NCBI RefSeq assembly: GCF_040869045.1 | Contig: NC_090323.1 | Span: forward strand, 158,554,426-158,618,425 | Direction of reading: 5' to 3' | Source: Eurosta solidaginis | Taxonomy: Eukaryota > Arthropoda > Insecta > Diptera > Tephritidae | Length of the DNA stretch: 64,000 bases | Notes under the pieces: generated by a model | What the model saw: only the letters and a program-made list of their open reading frames with translations | What the model was told of the DNA's origin: nothing | Database searches by the model: none | Translations under genes and position numbers: made by a program | Shown here: positions 47,388 to 58,007 of the stretch, piece by piece | Layout: the number at the start of each line of letters is the position of its first letter | How positions within the stretch are numbered: the stretch's first letter is position 1

Positions 47388-47778
47388 AGCTGTTGTTGTT
47401 GTTTTTATTGTTGTAGCGATAAGGACACTCCCCGAAGGCCATGGGGAGGGTTATCGATGATGATGGTCCTTTGCCGGATGCAGATCTGATATGTTCCGGT
47501 ACCAAGCCCCAACATCTCGGCACAGATTTGTATGACCACATGCGACCTTCTAGTCCATACCGCCTCCCCACCTTCTAGATCCATGAAGAGTTCGGGGTCG
47601 CCAGAGCCTTGGCTGTCACTGAAATAAGATTCGCCACGGGTCGGTGAGCATGACAATTGGGTTGGAGAAACCATATATTGCGCTGGCAACCCCTTGAATC
47701 TATTTGGTATTTTAGTCGCCTCTTACGACAGGCATACCAACCGCGGGTATATTCTAACCCCTAACCCGCTGGGGGCGC
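47388..47778. repeat. Dispersed repeat of unknown class, GTT-rich start
   Basis: Starts with GTTGTTGTTGTTTTTATTG and TAGCGATAAGGACACTCCCC, and ends TTTTAGTCGCCTCTTACGAC… CTAACCCGCTGGGGG. I recognise this text as a recurring insect interspersed repeat but cannot place it in a transposon class, and only one copy is in the window. Confidence 0.4.
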
Positions 47779-47794
47779 TGGGAAGCTGCAGAGT

Positions 47795-48140
47795 TCCAAT
47801 GCTGTTTCGGTTCCAGTTTCAGCTGCGGTTCTAGCTTACGTTCAAGTTCCAGTTTCTACATTGGTTCCAATCTCGGTATCAGTTCCAGTTTCGGTTGCGG
47901 CTACAGTTTCTGTTTCAGTTCCATTTTAAGTTTTCATTCCACTTTTGTTTGCGGTTGCAGTTTTGCTTATGGATCTTGTTTCCGTTTCAGTTCCAGGTTT
48001 AGTTTCGTTTCCAATTTTGGCTTCAGTTTTGGTTCCAGCATGGCCTGCGGTTCCAGTTTTCGTTTCAACTCCAGTTTCAGTTGCGATTCCACCTTCGGCT
48101 GTGACTCCAGTTTCAGTTTCGCTTTCGGTTCCAGTTTTGG
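47795..48140. repeat. Degenerate (GTTTCGGTTCCA)n minisatellite
   Basis: Hexamers GTTTCG, GTTCCA, GTTTCA and GTTGCG follow one another for ~345 bp. The minus-strand frame reads Thr-Glu-Thr-Gly repeats, a by-product of the hexamer period. Confidence 0.85.
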
Positions 48141-49377
48141 AAAGATATTTTTTCCATTTTATCTTTTGCTCGCCATTCTTTTCCGCTTTGTTTCTTTTTC
48201 TGACCTTTCCATTTCTTTTATCGTCTTTGCTCTTGGGAAATAAAATGCCTCTAATGTAATTCCTAAACAACTAGCTATCAGCAGATGTTAACTGATTCAA
48301 AGTTTTTACTTTTTGGGGGAGTGTAAGGCTTTCATTAAAATGCTTGAGCATCTGTCTGGTGTCGCTCAATTGCGTGTCTGTCGCCTGGCTGATGTTTTTT
48401 GGTTGACACTGTCACTAGCTATATTCTCCTCTAAATAATCAGTCCGCTGGCAACCACCTATAGTAAGGCCTTACGTGATTCCATGTGGTTTAAGTCTCGT
48501 AACCATGGGTCCGAATACCCATCCCTCCCACCTCAGTGGAGGTATGTCCATTCTCTTACTAGCAAATAGGGATGTCTACAGAATACATTATGCGCGGGAT
48601 TCGCCTCATGTATTCCCATAACATAACTTGACTATAGTAGCGTTTTTGCTTTGATGCCCTATAATATGTCTTCCCAAAACTTAGTTAATTTTTCGCCACC
48701 TCCTAGATATACTTAAGTTTATTAAGAGAAACTTCAGAAGCCAAATAATATCGATCTACATACATACATATGTATAGGCGTCATATTTTTTTACTAATAA
48801 ATATACTTGGTTCATACTATGAATACGTATATGTGCATACACACATACATTTCTTTTCATCACTGGATATATTTTGTTTATACATTGCTCTCCTCATTTC
48901 GATACAAACACATAATTGACAAAGTGTGATTTTTCACACCATAACATATTACGTTTGACACTTTATATCTGCACTTACACATACAAACTTATAAATGTTT
49001 ATAGGCTTTCATGTAATTGCAGTATTGGCCATATTATGCGACGAAGTAAGTAAGTTATATACAGACGTACATACTTCCCAATGAAATACCAAAGTAGTCC
49101 CAAAAAGACCAAACTTGTCCAAGAAAAATTCAATGATATGTCTAATACAGGTGTGTGCCCGAATTGGTAAGTTCGCACTCGATCTTTTAATTTAGATTTG
49201 CTGCTTTGGCTTTAGGGGTAGAGTCCGTGCCTGTGAACTGAATACGTATCCATTATATTGCAGCCATCCTCAAATCATTTTGGAATGTGACATCTTATAT
49301 GAGTGCTATACAAAAATGCAATTTGTTGACTATTTGGACCGAGCGTTCATACTAATTGTGAGGTAGCTTGCTAACCA
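48141..49377. other. No recognised feature
   Basis: AT-rich with short TACATA patches near 48757-48770 and 48840-48850. Confidence 0.4.
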
Positions 49378-49379
49378 GT

Positions 49380-49705
49380 TGCGGCCGCCGTGGTGTGTTG
49401 GTAGCGTGCTCCGTCTACCACACTGAAGATTCTGGGTTCACGCCCCAGGCAAAGCAACATCAAAGGTTTTGAAACATGTTTTTTCAATTAGAAGACAATT
49501 TTTCTAAGCTGGATTGGCCCTCGGCAGTACTTGGCAGGCACTCCGATTGTATTCCTGCCATTAAAAGCTGTCATTGAAAACTCATTTGCCTTGCGGATCC
49601 CATTCGGGGTCGGCATAAAAGAAGTAGATCCCGTTCCTCCAATTTGTAGGAAAAATGAAAAGGACCACAATGGAAATTGGAAGGGACGCCCGGTCTAAAA
49701 TCTTC
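49380..49705 (+). mobile_element. tRNA-derived SINE, near full-length, diverged
   Basis: Plus-strand copy: GGTGTGTTGGTAGCGTGCTC (A box region) near 49391-49410, GGGTTCACGCCCC (B box) near 49434-49446, then the body shared with 60192-60538 (TCAATTAGAAGA, CTCGGCAGT, GGTCGGCATAAA) and a tail ending near 49705. More diverged than the 60-kb copy. Confidence 0.82.
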
Positions 49706-50566
49706 TATAAAATCTTTTTTTGCAAACCAGTTGGTTTAAACGCCGGGTGTACACAGACGTATTTTAAATTGCATTAAAAATGTTACACAGCTCGTTACAT
49801 ATCCGTTACAGTTCGAAAAATATTTCATATATATGCACATATCATTCATATATGTTAGCGAGAGTACATATTATTTCATTATTTGAATAATTTAATAATT
49901 TCAATTAAATTTTGCTTAACACATTCCTATATCGGAAATGCATTGGATATGCAATGCAGTGGAAAGAAACATTGATACTCTGCGATGCTGAACAAAAAAA
50001 AAAAAACCATTATGTATGTACAAATATATGTCTACTGGAAAAAAATAATTAAGTTTTTTATTCGACAGTTGCAGATGCATTTTTCATAAAAGAATGTTCA
50101 CCCAAAAAGGCTCTGCAAGCCAAGAGAATTATTTCAACAGCAACTGTTTAAATCAAACAGGAAAATTATCTACTAAATCCTTTTGCCAATTTCTGAAGGC
50201 CTCCGAAAACCTGGCCATGAAAATCCCACTTAGACCCCTTTATCAAAAGCTTGTGTTACTCTGCGCGGGGTTGTGTTTTTTGCGTCGAAGTGCAAGTCAT
50301 TCTGCAACAGCCTCCACTCCAAATAAAAAAGTCAAGTTCAACTTTTTGGTGCTGGTAGCGCCAATAAAACTGACACTAATAAATATTCATAGCTCAATAT
50401 CTGACATACACAGTTTGCTTCGTTTTTCGCATCTAAAGGGCAGCGCCAAAAATTTGCCTTGCACAATTGCGCTAACCCATTTCTTTGATACCTGCCATGG
50501 CGCTGGCTTCAGGGTATCAGCGTAAAAAAAAGCGGTGTTACCCAGCTCAACTAAGTCAATGGCCGT
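49706..50566. other. No recognised feature
   Basis: Holds a 143-codon open stretch (50094-50525) without any motif I know; composition resembles flanking AT-rich DNA and I do not call it a gene. Confidence 0.4.
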
Positions 50567-50995
50567 GTTTTTATACCTTTCATGAAAATGAAATGGTATA
50601 TTAAGTTTGTCACGGACCTTAATATTGTAAGTTTTTAAATGAGAAGAGATAGACCCACCAATGAGTATACCGAAATGATCAGGATGACGAGCTAAATGAA
50701 ATCTGGCCGTGTCAGTCTATCTGTCTGTCTATCTGTTTCAACGAAAACTAGCCCCTCAATGTTTGGGATATCTTGATGAAATACTGGTATATTTGGGTGC
50801 CCGATTAATCGTTTTTCGGAATTAATCTCATGGGAGTAGTACAGCATATATCTCCCATACAACCGATTTTTCGAAAAAAAGGTTTTTGTCATTTGGAAGA
50901 ATAAAATTTCACAAGCATACGTATATAGAGCATACATTGTTGTCTAAAAAAAATATCGGCCATATATATAATATATTTCCCATAGAAATGATTGC
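50567..50995 (+). mobile_element. Second DINE-1/INE-1-like family, fragment
   Basis: Starts TTTTTATACC with a terminal hairpin: ATACCTTTCAT and ATGAAATGGTAT pair across a 4-nt loop. GATCAGGATGACGAG and CTGTCTGTCTATCTGT follow in INE-1-like order. The same family occurs at 53717-54440. The right edge is uncertain. Confidence 0.65.
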
Positions 50996-51059
50996 TCAGA
51001 TAAGAGGTTTCACTACTTCATCTTCATTTTAACCACTAGAAGTCTCACAAAGTGTATAA

Positions 51060-51520
51060 ATATTTACGGTTATGGCCGTCCAACAAGACACGCCAGTCGC
51101 TTCATCTTTCTGCCAACCGCCGCCAATTGGACACACAAAGGGAGCTTAAATCTTTTTCCATCTGGTCCTTCCAGCGGAGTTCGGGCCGCCCTCTTCATCT
51201 GCTTCCATAGGCGGGTTTCGATAGAAATACTTTCTTAGCCGGAGCGTCATCTTTCATTCGCATAACCTGGTCTAGCCAGTGCAGCTACTGTGTTTTAATT
51301 CGTTGGACTATGTTGATGTCTGCATAAAGCTCGTACAGCTCATAGTTAATTCTTCTTCGGTCCTCGCCATCGCAAACGCGTATAGATCCATAAATCTCGA
51401 AGACCTTTCTCGCGAACAGAGCCGCTTCATCTGATGTTGTCATGGTCCGTGCTTCTGCACATTATAGCAGGACGGCTACGATAAGTGACTTGTAGAGTAT
51501 GATTTTCGAAGAACTGGCCA
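51060..51520 (-). pseudogene. RTE-clade non-LTR reverse transcriptase, C-terminal end
   Basis: Minus-strand reading gives the RTE C-terminal order: ILYKSLIVAVLL near 51480-51515, ALFARKVFEIYGSIR with CDGEDRRRINYELYELY to 51340, LDQVMRMKDDAPAKKVF near 51240-51280, then RGRPELRWKDQMEKDL and NWRRLAER to ~51080. These match the tail of RTE/BovB-type reverse transcriptases (…LRWLGHVxRM… RGRPKLRW…). Frameshifts and stops throughout; upstream reverse transcriptase absent. Confidence 0.7.
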
Positions 51521-51587
51521 CGCGACCCCTAAAGACTTCAGACCGATATGTCTGACATCCTTTCAGCTGAAGACACTCGAGAGGTTA

Positions 51588-53414
51588 ATGGACTCTGCAT
51601 TAAAGGAGTCCTTGGAGGGAAAGTTATCGACATACCAGCATGAGTATATGAAAGGGAAGTCCACGGAGACGGCCTTGCATGCAGTTGTCTCCCAGATCGA
51701 GAAATCCTTGGCATTCAAGGAATTCACACTCAGAGCTTTTCTCGACATTAAGGGAGCTTTCAACAGCGTTACGCCCTCTGCGATAACTGATGCACTAATC
51801 GGCTTGGGAGCGGATTCGGGGCTAGTGAAACTTGTTCAGCAGTTACTGTTGCGAATAAGGGGGGGGGGGGTACTTTCTCCACTTCTATGGGTTGCCACAC
51901 TTAATGAGCTCTTGGTTCTTCTTGAGAAGGACGGATGCAGCAAGGTAATCGCATATGCAGATGACCTTGCGCTGTTAGTATGTGGGAAGTTTCCGTAGAC
52001 ACTATACGATATAATGCAAACAAAGCTGAGACTGGTGGAGAACTGGACCAGGAGTAAAGGTCTATAGGTCAATTCAGCCAAAACTGAACTGGGTCTGTTC
52101 ACCAGGAATTATAACATACCTGCGTTGCAGCTGCCGATGGTATGACCCTGACGCTGAGGGACTCTGCCAAATGCCTAGGAGTAATTTTGGATAGGTAAAT
52201 ATCCTGAAGGGAAAACGCTCAGGAGCGTGTGTCAAATGCAATTGTGGTACTGTGCAATTTTAGGGGAGCTGTTGCGCGAATATGTGAATTATCATCGGAT
52301 ATTACCCTGTGGCTCTACACCGCTTTGGCTAGACAAATTCTTTTATACGGGGCAGTGGTCTGGTGGACGAGCTTAGATACTAAATCGAACCCACGGGTAT
52401 TTCAGAAGGTACAAAAAGTGCCCTAATCTGCGTGGGGTGCCCTGCGCGCCACCCCTGCGGAGGCGCTGGACACTATTTTTAATGTGTTGCCAATAGATTT
52501 AATGGCCCAGCAATGTGCGGCCTTTTCTGATCTGCGGCTGTGGGAGTTATCTGGATGGAGAGACATGCAGCCATTCTCTTTAAGTATCTGGAAGTACGAG
52601 GTTATTATCCCGGATGGGTATTATTGGTTGAAGGAGCCGCCACACCTGAGCGATAGGCTGCAGATATATACTAACGGCGCCAAACTGGATTATAAGGTGG
52701 GCAGCGGTGTCTTTGCACTTCAACTAGGGTGGAATCTATCATTTAGCCTACATCATTGCAGCGTCTTTCAGGCGGAGGTGGCTGCTATAAATGAGGCCGC
52801 TGATCACTTGGGGATAACAGAATTTGTATTTACTCTGACAGCCAGGCTGCACTAAAAGCACTTGGATCGGTCACATGTAAGTCCAGGACAGTAGATAAGT
52901 CCCGCAAATCTCTTAACGAGATCGGTGAGCAAACTTCCGTCAGTCTGGTATGGGTGCCTGGACACTCGCATATACCGGGCAATGAGATGGCTGACGAACT
53001 TGCAAGAGGGGGCACATCCGATCCGCTTACGTCGTCCTGGAAGGGACTGAGCATGCCGCTCGCTACCTGTAAGCTCATTCTGAAAGGGATTTTCCTCAGG
53101 GAAGCAGGTGTGAGATGGAGCAATCTTGAATCCTGCTACCACTCCAAGCTCGTTTGGCCTGAATGGGACGCAATACGCACAAAAAGTCTCCTTTTTTTTT
53201 GGTAGGGGGGCATATCTCTGGTGGTTGGCTTTTAACCGGCCACATAGCAATATGGAGGCACGCAAAACGGCTGGGTGCTCCCTATAATGATTACTGCAGG
53301 AGCTGCAAAGACGAAGAGGAGATAGAAGCAGTCAAACATTTTCTGTGCGATTGTCCCGCGCTTTGGCACAAGAGGAAGAAATCTCTGGGATCTCCCTTCT
53401 TTGATCTTTGGTGA
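51588..53414 (+). pseudogene. RT, RNase H and C-terminal zinc finger of I/LOA-type element
   Basis: RT: KSTETALHAVVSQIEKSL, FLDIKGAFNS, GGVLSPLLW, and the catalytic YADD at 51954-51965. RNase H: LQIYTNGAKLD near 52655-52690 (the first Asp of the usual IYTDGSK is Asn here), FQAEVAAINEA, and VWVPGHSHIPGNEMADELA near 52949-53005. C-terminus: CRSCKDEEEI…HFLCDCPAL near 53295-53360, a CCHC-like finger. Frame changes between 51998 and 52484, 52855 and 52954, and near 53205. A run of 12 G at 51859-51870 sits where the conserved Pro-Gln-Gly motif should precede GVLSPLLW. Not functional. Confidence 0.82.
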
Positions 53415-53553
53415 TCTTGCTAAGTTGGAACCTAAGAAACTCTTGACGTTTGCTGTATCGAGCTGTTGGTTTGAGTAGGGGAGAGATCCACGTGTTATCA
53501 CGATGGGACGTTTTTGGGCCTAAGTGCACTGGTACTCGCACCGGTGGCTACTC

Positions 53554-53571
53554 TAACCTAACCTAACCTAA
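53554..53571 (+). repeat. CCTAA-repeat 3' tail
   Basis: TAACCTAACCTAACCTAA: a 5-bp repeat at the 3' end of the non-LTR element, equal to TTAGG units on the other strand. Confidence 0.85.
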
Positions 53572-53648
53572 GATTTTCGTTTGCCCATGTTTAAATATAA
53601 GGCACACATTTTCGTCTCAAAAATCAAAGATCTATCGTATTCATAACT

Positions 53649-53695
53649 GGGATGACGGAAAATCGTTCCAATATACATCAATTATCCACCCTGTT
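53649..53695. repeat. Short dispersed repeat, pairs with 33962-34010
   Basis: GATGACGGAAAATCGTTCCA and following text align with 33962-34010; class unknown. Confidence 0.5.
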
Positions 53696-53716
53696 CGACA
53701 TTTTTTCTCAATAATT

Positions 53717-54440
53717 ATACCTTTCATGAACATGAAATGGTATATTAACTTTGGTCCGATGTTTGTAACGTTGATAAATATAGAAGATAGACTCACTATT
53801 AAGTATACCGAATTGATCAGGGCGACGAACTAAGTTGATATAGCCATGTCGGTCTGTCCGTCCGTCCGTCAGTCAGTCTGTTTGAACGCAAACTAGTCCC
53901 TAAAATTTTCAGATATCTCAATGCAATTTGGCACAAAGATGTATTTTTGTATTATATTAGACATTTGTCGGATCCGGTAGGATCGGACCACTATAACATA
54001 TATCTCCCATACAACCGATCATTCAGATAAGACGATTTTGGTCATTCCTGCCGCAATTTAGAAAGTATAAAAGTGAAACTCGGTGATATATATTCTAATA
54101 TATCATAGAATATATCCTGAAAAAATCACTTTGATCGAAGCTATATATAGTTATACCCAATACAACCGGTCGTTCAGATAGAAATATTTTTGGCCATTTC
54201 TCCCTTAATTTAGAAAGTATAAACGTGAAACTCGGTGATGTATATTTTAATATATAATAGAAGATTTTCTGAAAAAATCACTTTGATCGGAGCTATATCT
54301 AGTATATATCCCATACAACCGATCGTTCAGGTAAAAACCCCCCTTTTTTACCATTTTTTATTTTATATTTATCTTAAAAATCGTTTAGGTATATACATCT
54401 GTTCACTATATATTTCTTATCTTATACATCCGATTATTTG
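53717..54440 (+). mobile_element. Second DINE-1/INE-1-like family, longer copy
   Basis: Starts with the same terminal hairpin as 50567 (ATACCTTTCAT and ATGAAATGGTAT), then GATCAGGGCGACGAAC, GATATAGCCATGTCGGTC and CCGTCCGTCCGTC, the INE-1 landmark order. Inside, a ~170-bp segment (GTATAAACGTGAAACTCGGT and CCATACAACCGATC words) is repeated about three times. No coding capacity. Confidence 0.68.
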
Positions 54441-55082
54441 GAGATTACGAACGGGATAAGATTATTTCATATTGTTTTGCTGTTAATTTCCTAATAAATT
54501 TAGTCTATTCATTGTTTTCAGTTTTATAGCACTTTTGAGATTTATATATAAAAAACAAAAATATTAGAGTTTTAATTACAAAAATAGTTCATATTATTTT
54601 TTAAAATTACTGATTTTAATTAGTGATTGCTGAGTACCGGTAAATTAAATTATTATTCACCCATATAAAATGATAGAGGACTTACCATTGAATATATTCA
54701 GACTATTAATTCTTGTTTTTAAAGGTTAGAAGTTTATTTTTAATAAATTAATTTTTCAATCGAAAGTAGTGCTGCATATTTTTGTTTATTTATGAAATAA
54801 ATCAAATAATAATAATTTTTTAATATTTGTTTGTTCATTAACAAAAAAAGATATAAATCAATATTTCATGAAATAGAGAGACCAATGATGCGCCAACGAA
54901 TAATGATCAATAAATTAATTTCTATGTATGGTATATTACTTAAGTTCTTGAGTCTCTTCGTTTCCGCCTTTATCTCTCCCTATCATACTTGTAAACAATC
55001 ATTTATGTTGTCTTTATTGTTAACCATCGCAGAGCATTCTTTTTATCCCATAGATAGTGATGGTCCTAGACTATAGGTTGTC
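54441..55082. other. AT-rich, no gene recognised
   Basis: Very AT-rich sequence up to the Jockey/CR1-type element; the last ~200 bp may belong to that element's 5' end but show no motif. Confidence 0.4.
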
Positions 55083-58007
55083 TAGTTCCAAAGACTGCTT
55101 ACATACACACTGTTGCGCGTATTCAGCAAACGTACTAAAGGGCTCAAAGTCATCCATCTCAATGCGCAAAGCCTATATAAAAAGCTGGATGAATTGAGAT
55201 TAATATCTGAGGGTTCTGATATAGATGTTATATATATTTCCGAGACCTGGTTTTCTTCATGTTACACACATGATTTGGTGCAACTAAATGGATATCAACT
55301 TTTCAGGGCTGATAGACGTGGTCATGGTGGTGGTGTTGCTATATATGTTAAAAGTAGTTTATCCTGTAAACTTTGCTGCAGTGCTAGTCCAAGCGATTCT
55401 GTCGAATATGTGTTCGTAGACGTGTTCTCTGTAAATAATGAAAGGCTTCTTATCGGCTGTGCATACAGACCTAATCGTGGAGTTGACTTCTCTGGCTTTA
55501 TTGAATTTCTCGAGCCTCTACTTATAAGCTATGATAATATAATCATCGCTGAGGATTTCAACTCCAACCTTCTCGTCGACTCAACTCTAAAGCTAAGTAT
55601 GGAGTCTCTTGGACTTTTTCCCACCAATTTAACTTCACCTACACACTTTACTGACTCAAATTCTTCTTTGCTGGATTTATGTTTTGTGAATGATCCCCTG
55701 AAATTGCTCCACTACGATCAATTGTCGGCATCTTGCTTTTCAAAGCAAGCATAGATTACAGTTCCCTTAATGCAGCGGTGGAGTCGGTCGAATGGAGCTT
55801 GATCGGTCGATGATCAGCCATCACTCCTACAGAACCATATTATTAGGCTTTTCGACAACCATGTGCCAGTGAAACTCAAGGCTGCTACACACAATAATAC
55901 CCCTTGGTTTAGTGCCAATCTAAAATACTTAATTCACCAGCGTAACCTTGCTTACTCACGATGGAAAAGATACAAAACCCTGGAGGCTCACAACTGCTTC
56001 AAAGCAGCTAGGATCGCTGCAAATAAAGCCATTAGGTCAGCTAAGCAGAGATTTTATAATAACAAGTTTAGTGCTGCTTTGAGTTCGAAGGAAGCCTGGA
56101 AGTCGATTAAACATATTGGAATCGGAAAATCCAAATGCGATATTTCTGTCTTCCCTGATCTAGACATTAACGAGATAAATATAAATTTTGTAAATCTGCC
56201 AATCTCAACTGACAATATATGTGCTGACAATTATTGTATTCGCGCTAATGTTGAATTTGGTCCTCTTAAGTTTGCTAGTGTCGATGATTGTGATGTCGTT
56301 CAAGCCATTCTTTCAGTAAAGTCTAATGCTTTGGGGTTTGATGGTATATGTCCGAAATTTTTAAAAATAATTCTTCCTAAAATCCTTCCTCACTTAACCT
56401 ACTTGGTTAACTCTGTGCTGACGTCCTGTGTATTTCCCAAATGTTGGAAAGTTGCTAAGGTAATCCCAATCCCCAAGCAAACAAGGAGTATAGACCTATA
56501 GCTATTCTGCCTTTCCTTTCCAAGGTCGTCGAACAAATTTTGCACTGCCAGATAAATACTTATGTGCAGGATAATAACCTTCTCACAGATTCACAGTCTG
56601 GATTCAGGTCAAATCGTAGCTGTAAAACGACGCTCCTATCGGTGATAGAAGATATTCGAGAACAAGTTGACAAAAATTTTACTGCTTTCCTGACTCTTCT
56701 CGACCATTCAAAAGCGTTTGACTCGGTCAACCACATACTGCAAGAAGCTGGACAACTTATTTAATTTCTCCAACTGTGCAACAGCCCTAATCAGATCGTA
56801 TTTGGCCGACCGAACTCAGGGAGTAAGTGTTGGTAGCAGAAAGTCTGACTTCGTCAGTGTTTTAAGAGGAGTCCCGCAAGGCTCAATCCTTGGCCCCCTG
56901 TTATTTGTTTTGTATATAAACGATTTGCCTGGTGTTCTCAAGTATTGTAATATTCACATTTATGCTGACGACGTACAATTGTATATGTGCTGTCCTAGTG
57001 ATCGTACCAGTTCATGTATTAATAACTTAAATTACGATTTATGTCAAATTGGTACGTGGGCTTCTATGAACGGCTTATGTCTTAACCCTAAGAAGTCGAA
57101 ATGTATAGTCATTCATAGAAGGTCACTAGATAAAAGTGGAATGGAAAATTTAATTTTAGACAACACTATTATAGAATACGTTGACACGGCAAAAAATCTA
57201 GGTGTAGTTTTTAACAAAACCTTGACATGGAAAGATCACATCTTCCGCACAGTGGGAAAAGTGTATGGGATGCTTCGTACACTCTGGCTTACACAATATT
57301 TTACTCCGTTACATATTCGTCTACTAATAGCAAAAGCGTACTTAATACCTACGCTCCTTTATGGTTGTGAGGTTTACTCTAATTGTGACTATGTATGTAA
57401 TAGGAAACTTAATGTTGTTTATAACAACATTGCTAGATACGTCTATGGGTTGAAAAGACTTGACCACGTCTCTCATCATGCTTACAGGTTGCTAAACATT
57501 TCTTTCGATAACCTTATTAAACTTAAAACGCTCACTACGCTACATAAATTAATATATATGAAGGAACCTGACTATCTGTATCGGATGCTAAATTTTCTTC
57601 AGTCGTCTAGTTCTGTTCTCCTTACCCACTTCAGACATCGTATGCTAATATCTGATCGCCAGTTCTTCATTACTTCCATACGTCTTTGGAACTCACTCCC
57701 TTCTAGACTTAGGCTTATAAGCAATGCTCTGCTCTTCAATAAAGAATTAACAAGTTTCTATAATAACCTAGACAATTAAAATACTGATTTCTTCTAAGCA
57801 AATGTACTCTATCATTCGTTTATTTTATTTATTTACTATTTATTAAATATATTATTTATTGTAACCTTTTCTTAGCCATAGTCATTAGCTTTAAGTTTCA
57901 AGTTTAAATTGTTCCTATTTTATGTCTTTTACCGACTAGCACTATAAAATAATTTTTGCCAAATTGTTGTGCTGGGATGAATTGCCTAATAAATACAAAA
58001 AAAATAC
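55083..58007 (+). mobile_element. Jockey/CR1-type non-LTR retrotransposon, ORF2 nearly complete
   Basis: Holds endonuclease and reverse transcriptase in order, a 3' UTR from 57780, and an A-rich end (AATAAATACAAAAAAAATAC near 57988-58007). ORF1 is missing. It differs from the element at 15-17.6 kb in all RT blocks, so it is another family. Confidence 0.85.
55113..57779 (+). pseudogene. ORF2: APE endonuclease plus reverse transcriptase
   Basis: Endonuclease 55113-55754: VIHLNAQSL, YISETWF, RGHGGGVAIYV, GCAYRPN and EDFNSN, where the catalytic-context Gly of GDFN is Glu; the final SDH motif is lost in a break near 55754-55862. RT: WKVAKVIPIPK near 56440, RPIAILPFLSKVVEQI near 56495-56540, SGFRSNRSCKTTLL, HSKAFDSVNH, RGVPQGSILGPLLF near 56865-56910, catalytic YADD at 56961-56972, then the thumb (KNLGVVFN) and C-terminus ending at TAA 57777-57779. 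Two compensating frameshifts lie near 56480 and 56745, plus stops near 55754; most of the 890 codons are open, so the copy is moderately young. Confidence 0.87.

Larger units (their letters stand above)
51521..53572 (+). mobile_element. I/LOA-type non-LTR retrotransposon, 5' truncated
   Basis: Starts inside reverse transcriptase (KDFRPICLTSFQLKTLERL at 51525-51585) and ends in a CCTAA-repeat tail. ORF1, endonuclease and RT fingers are lost. Presence of an RNase H domain after RT places it with the I/LOA-type group rather than Jockey or CR1. Confidence 0.82.

Noticed and set aside
47926..48270. 114-codon minus-strand frame rich in Thr-Glu-Thr-Gly
   Set aside because: By-product of a hexamer minisatellite that stays in frame; not a gene signal.
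50094..50525. 143-codon plus-strand open frame
   Set aside because: No recognisable domain and AT-rich context; could be chance.
53554..53571. Telomere end
   Set aside because: Only three units at the 3' end of a LINE; no extended array, and Diptera lack TTAGG telomeres.
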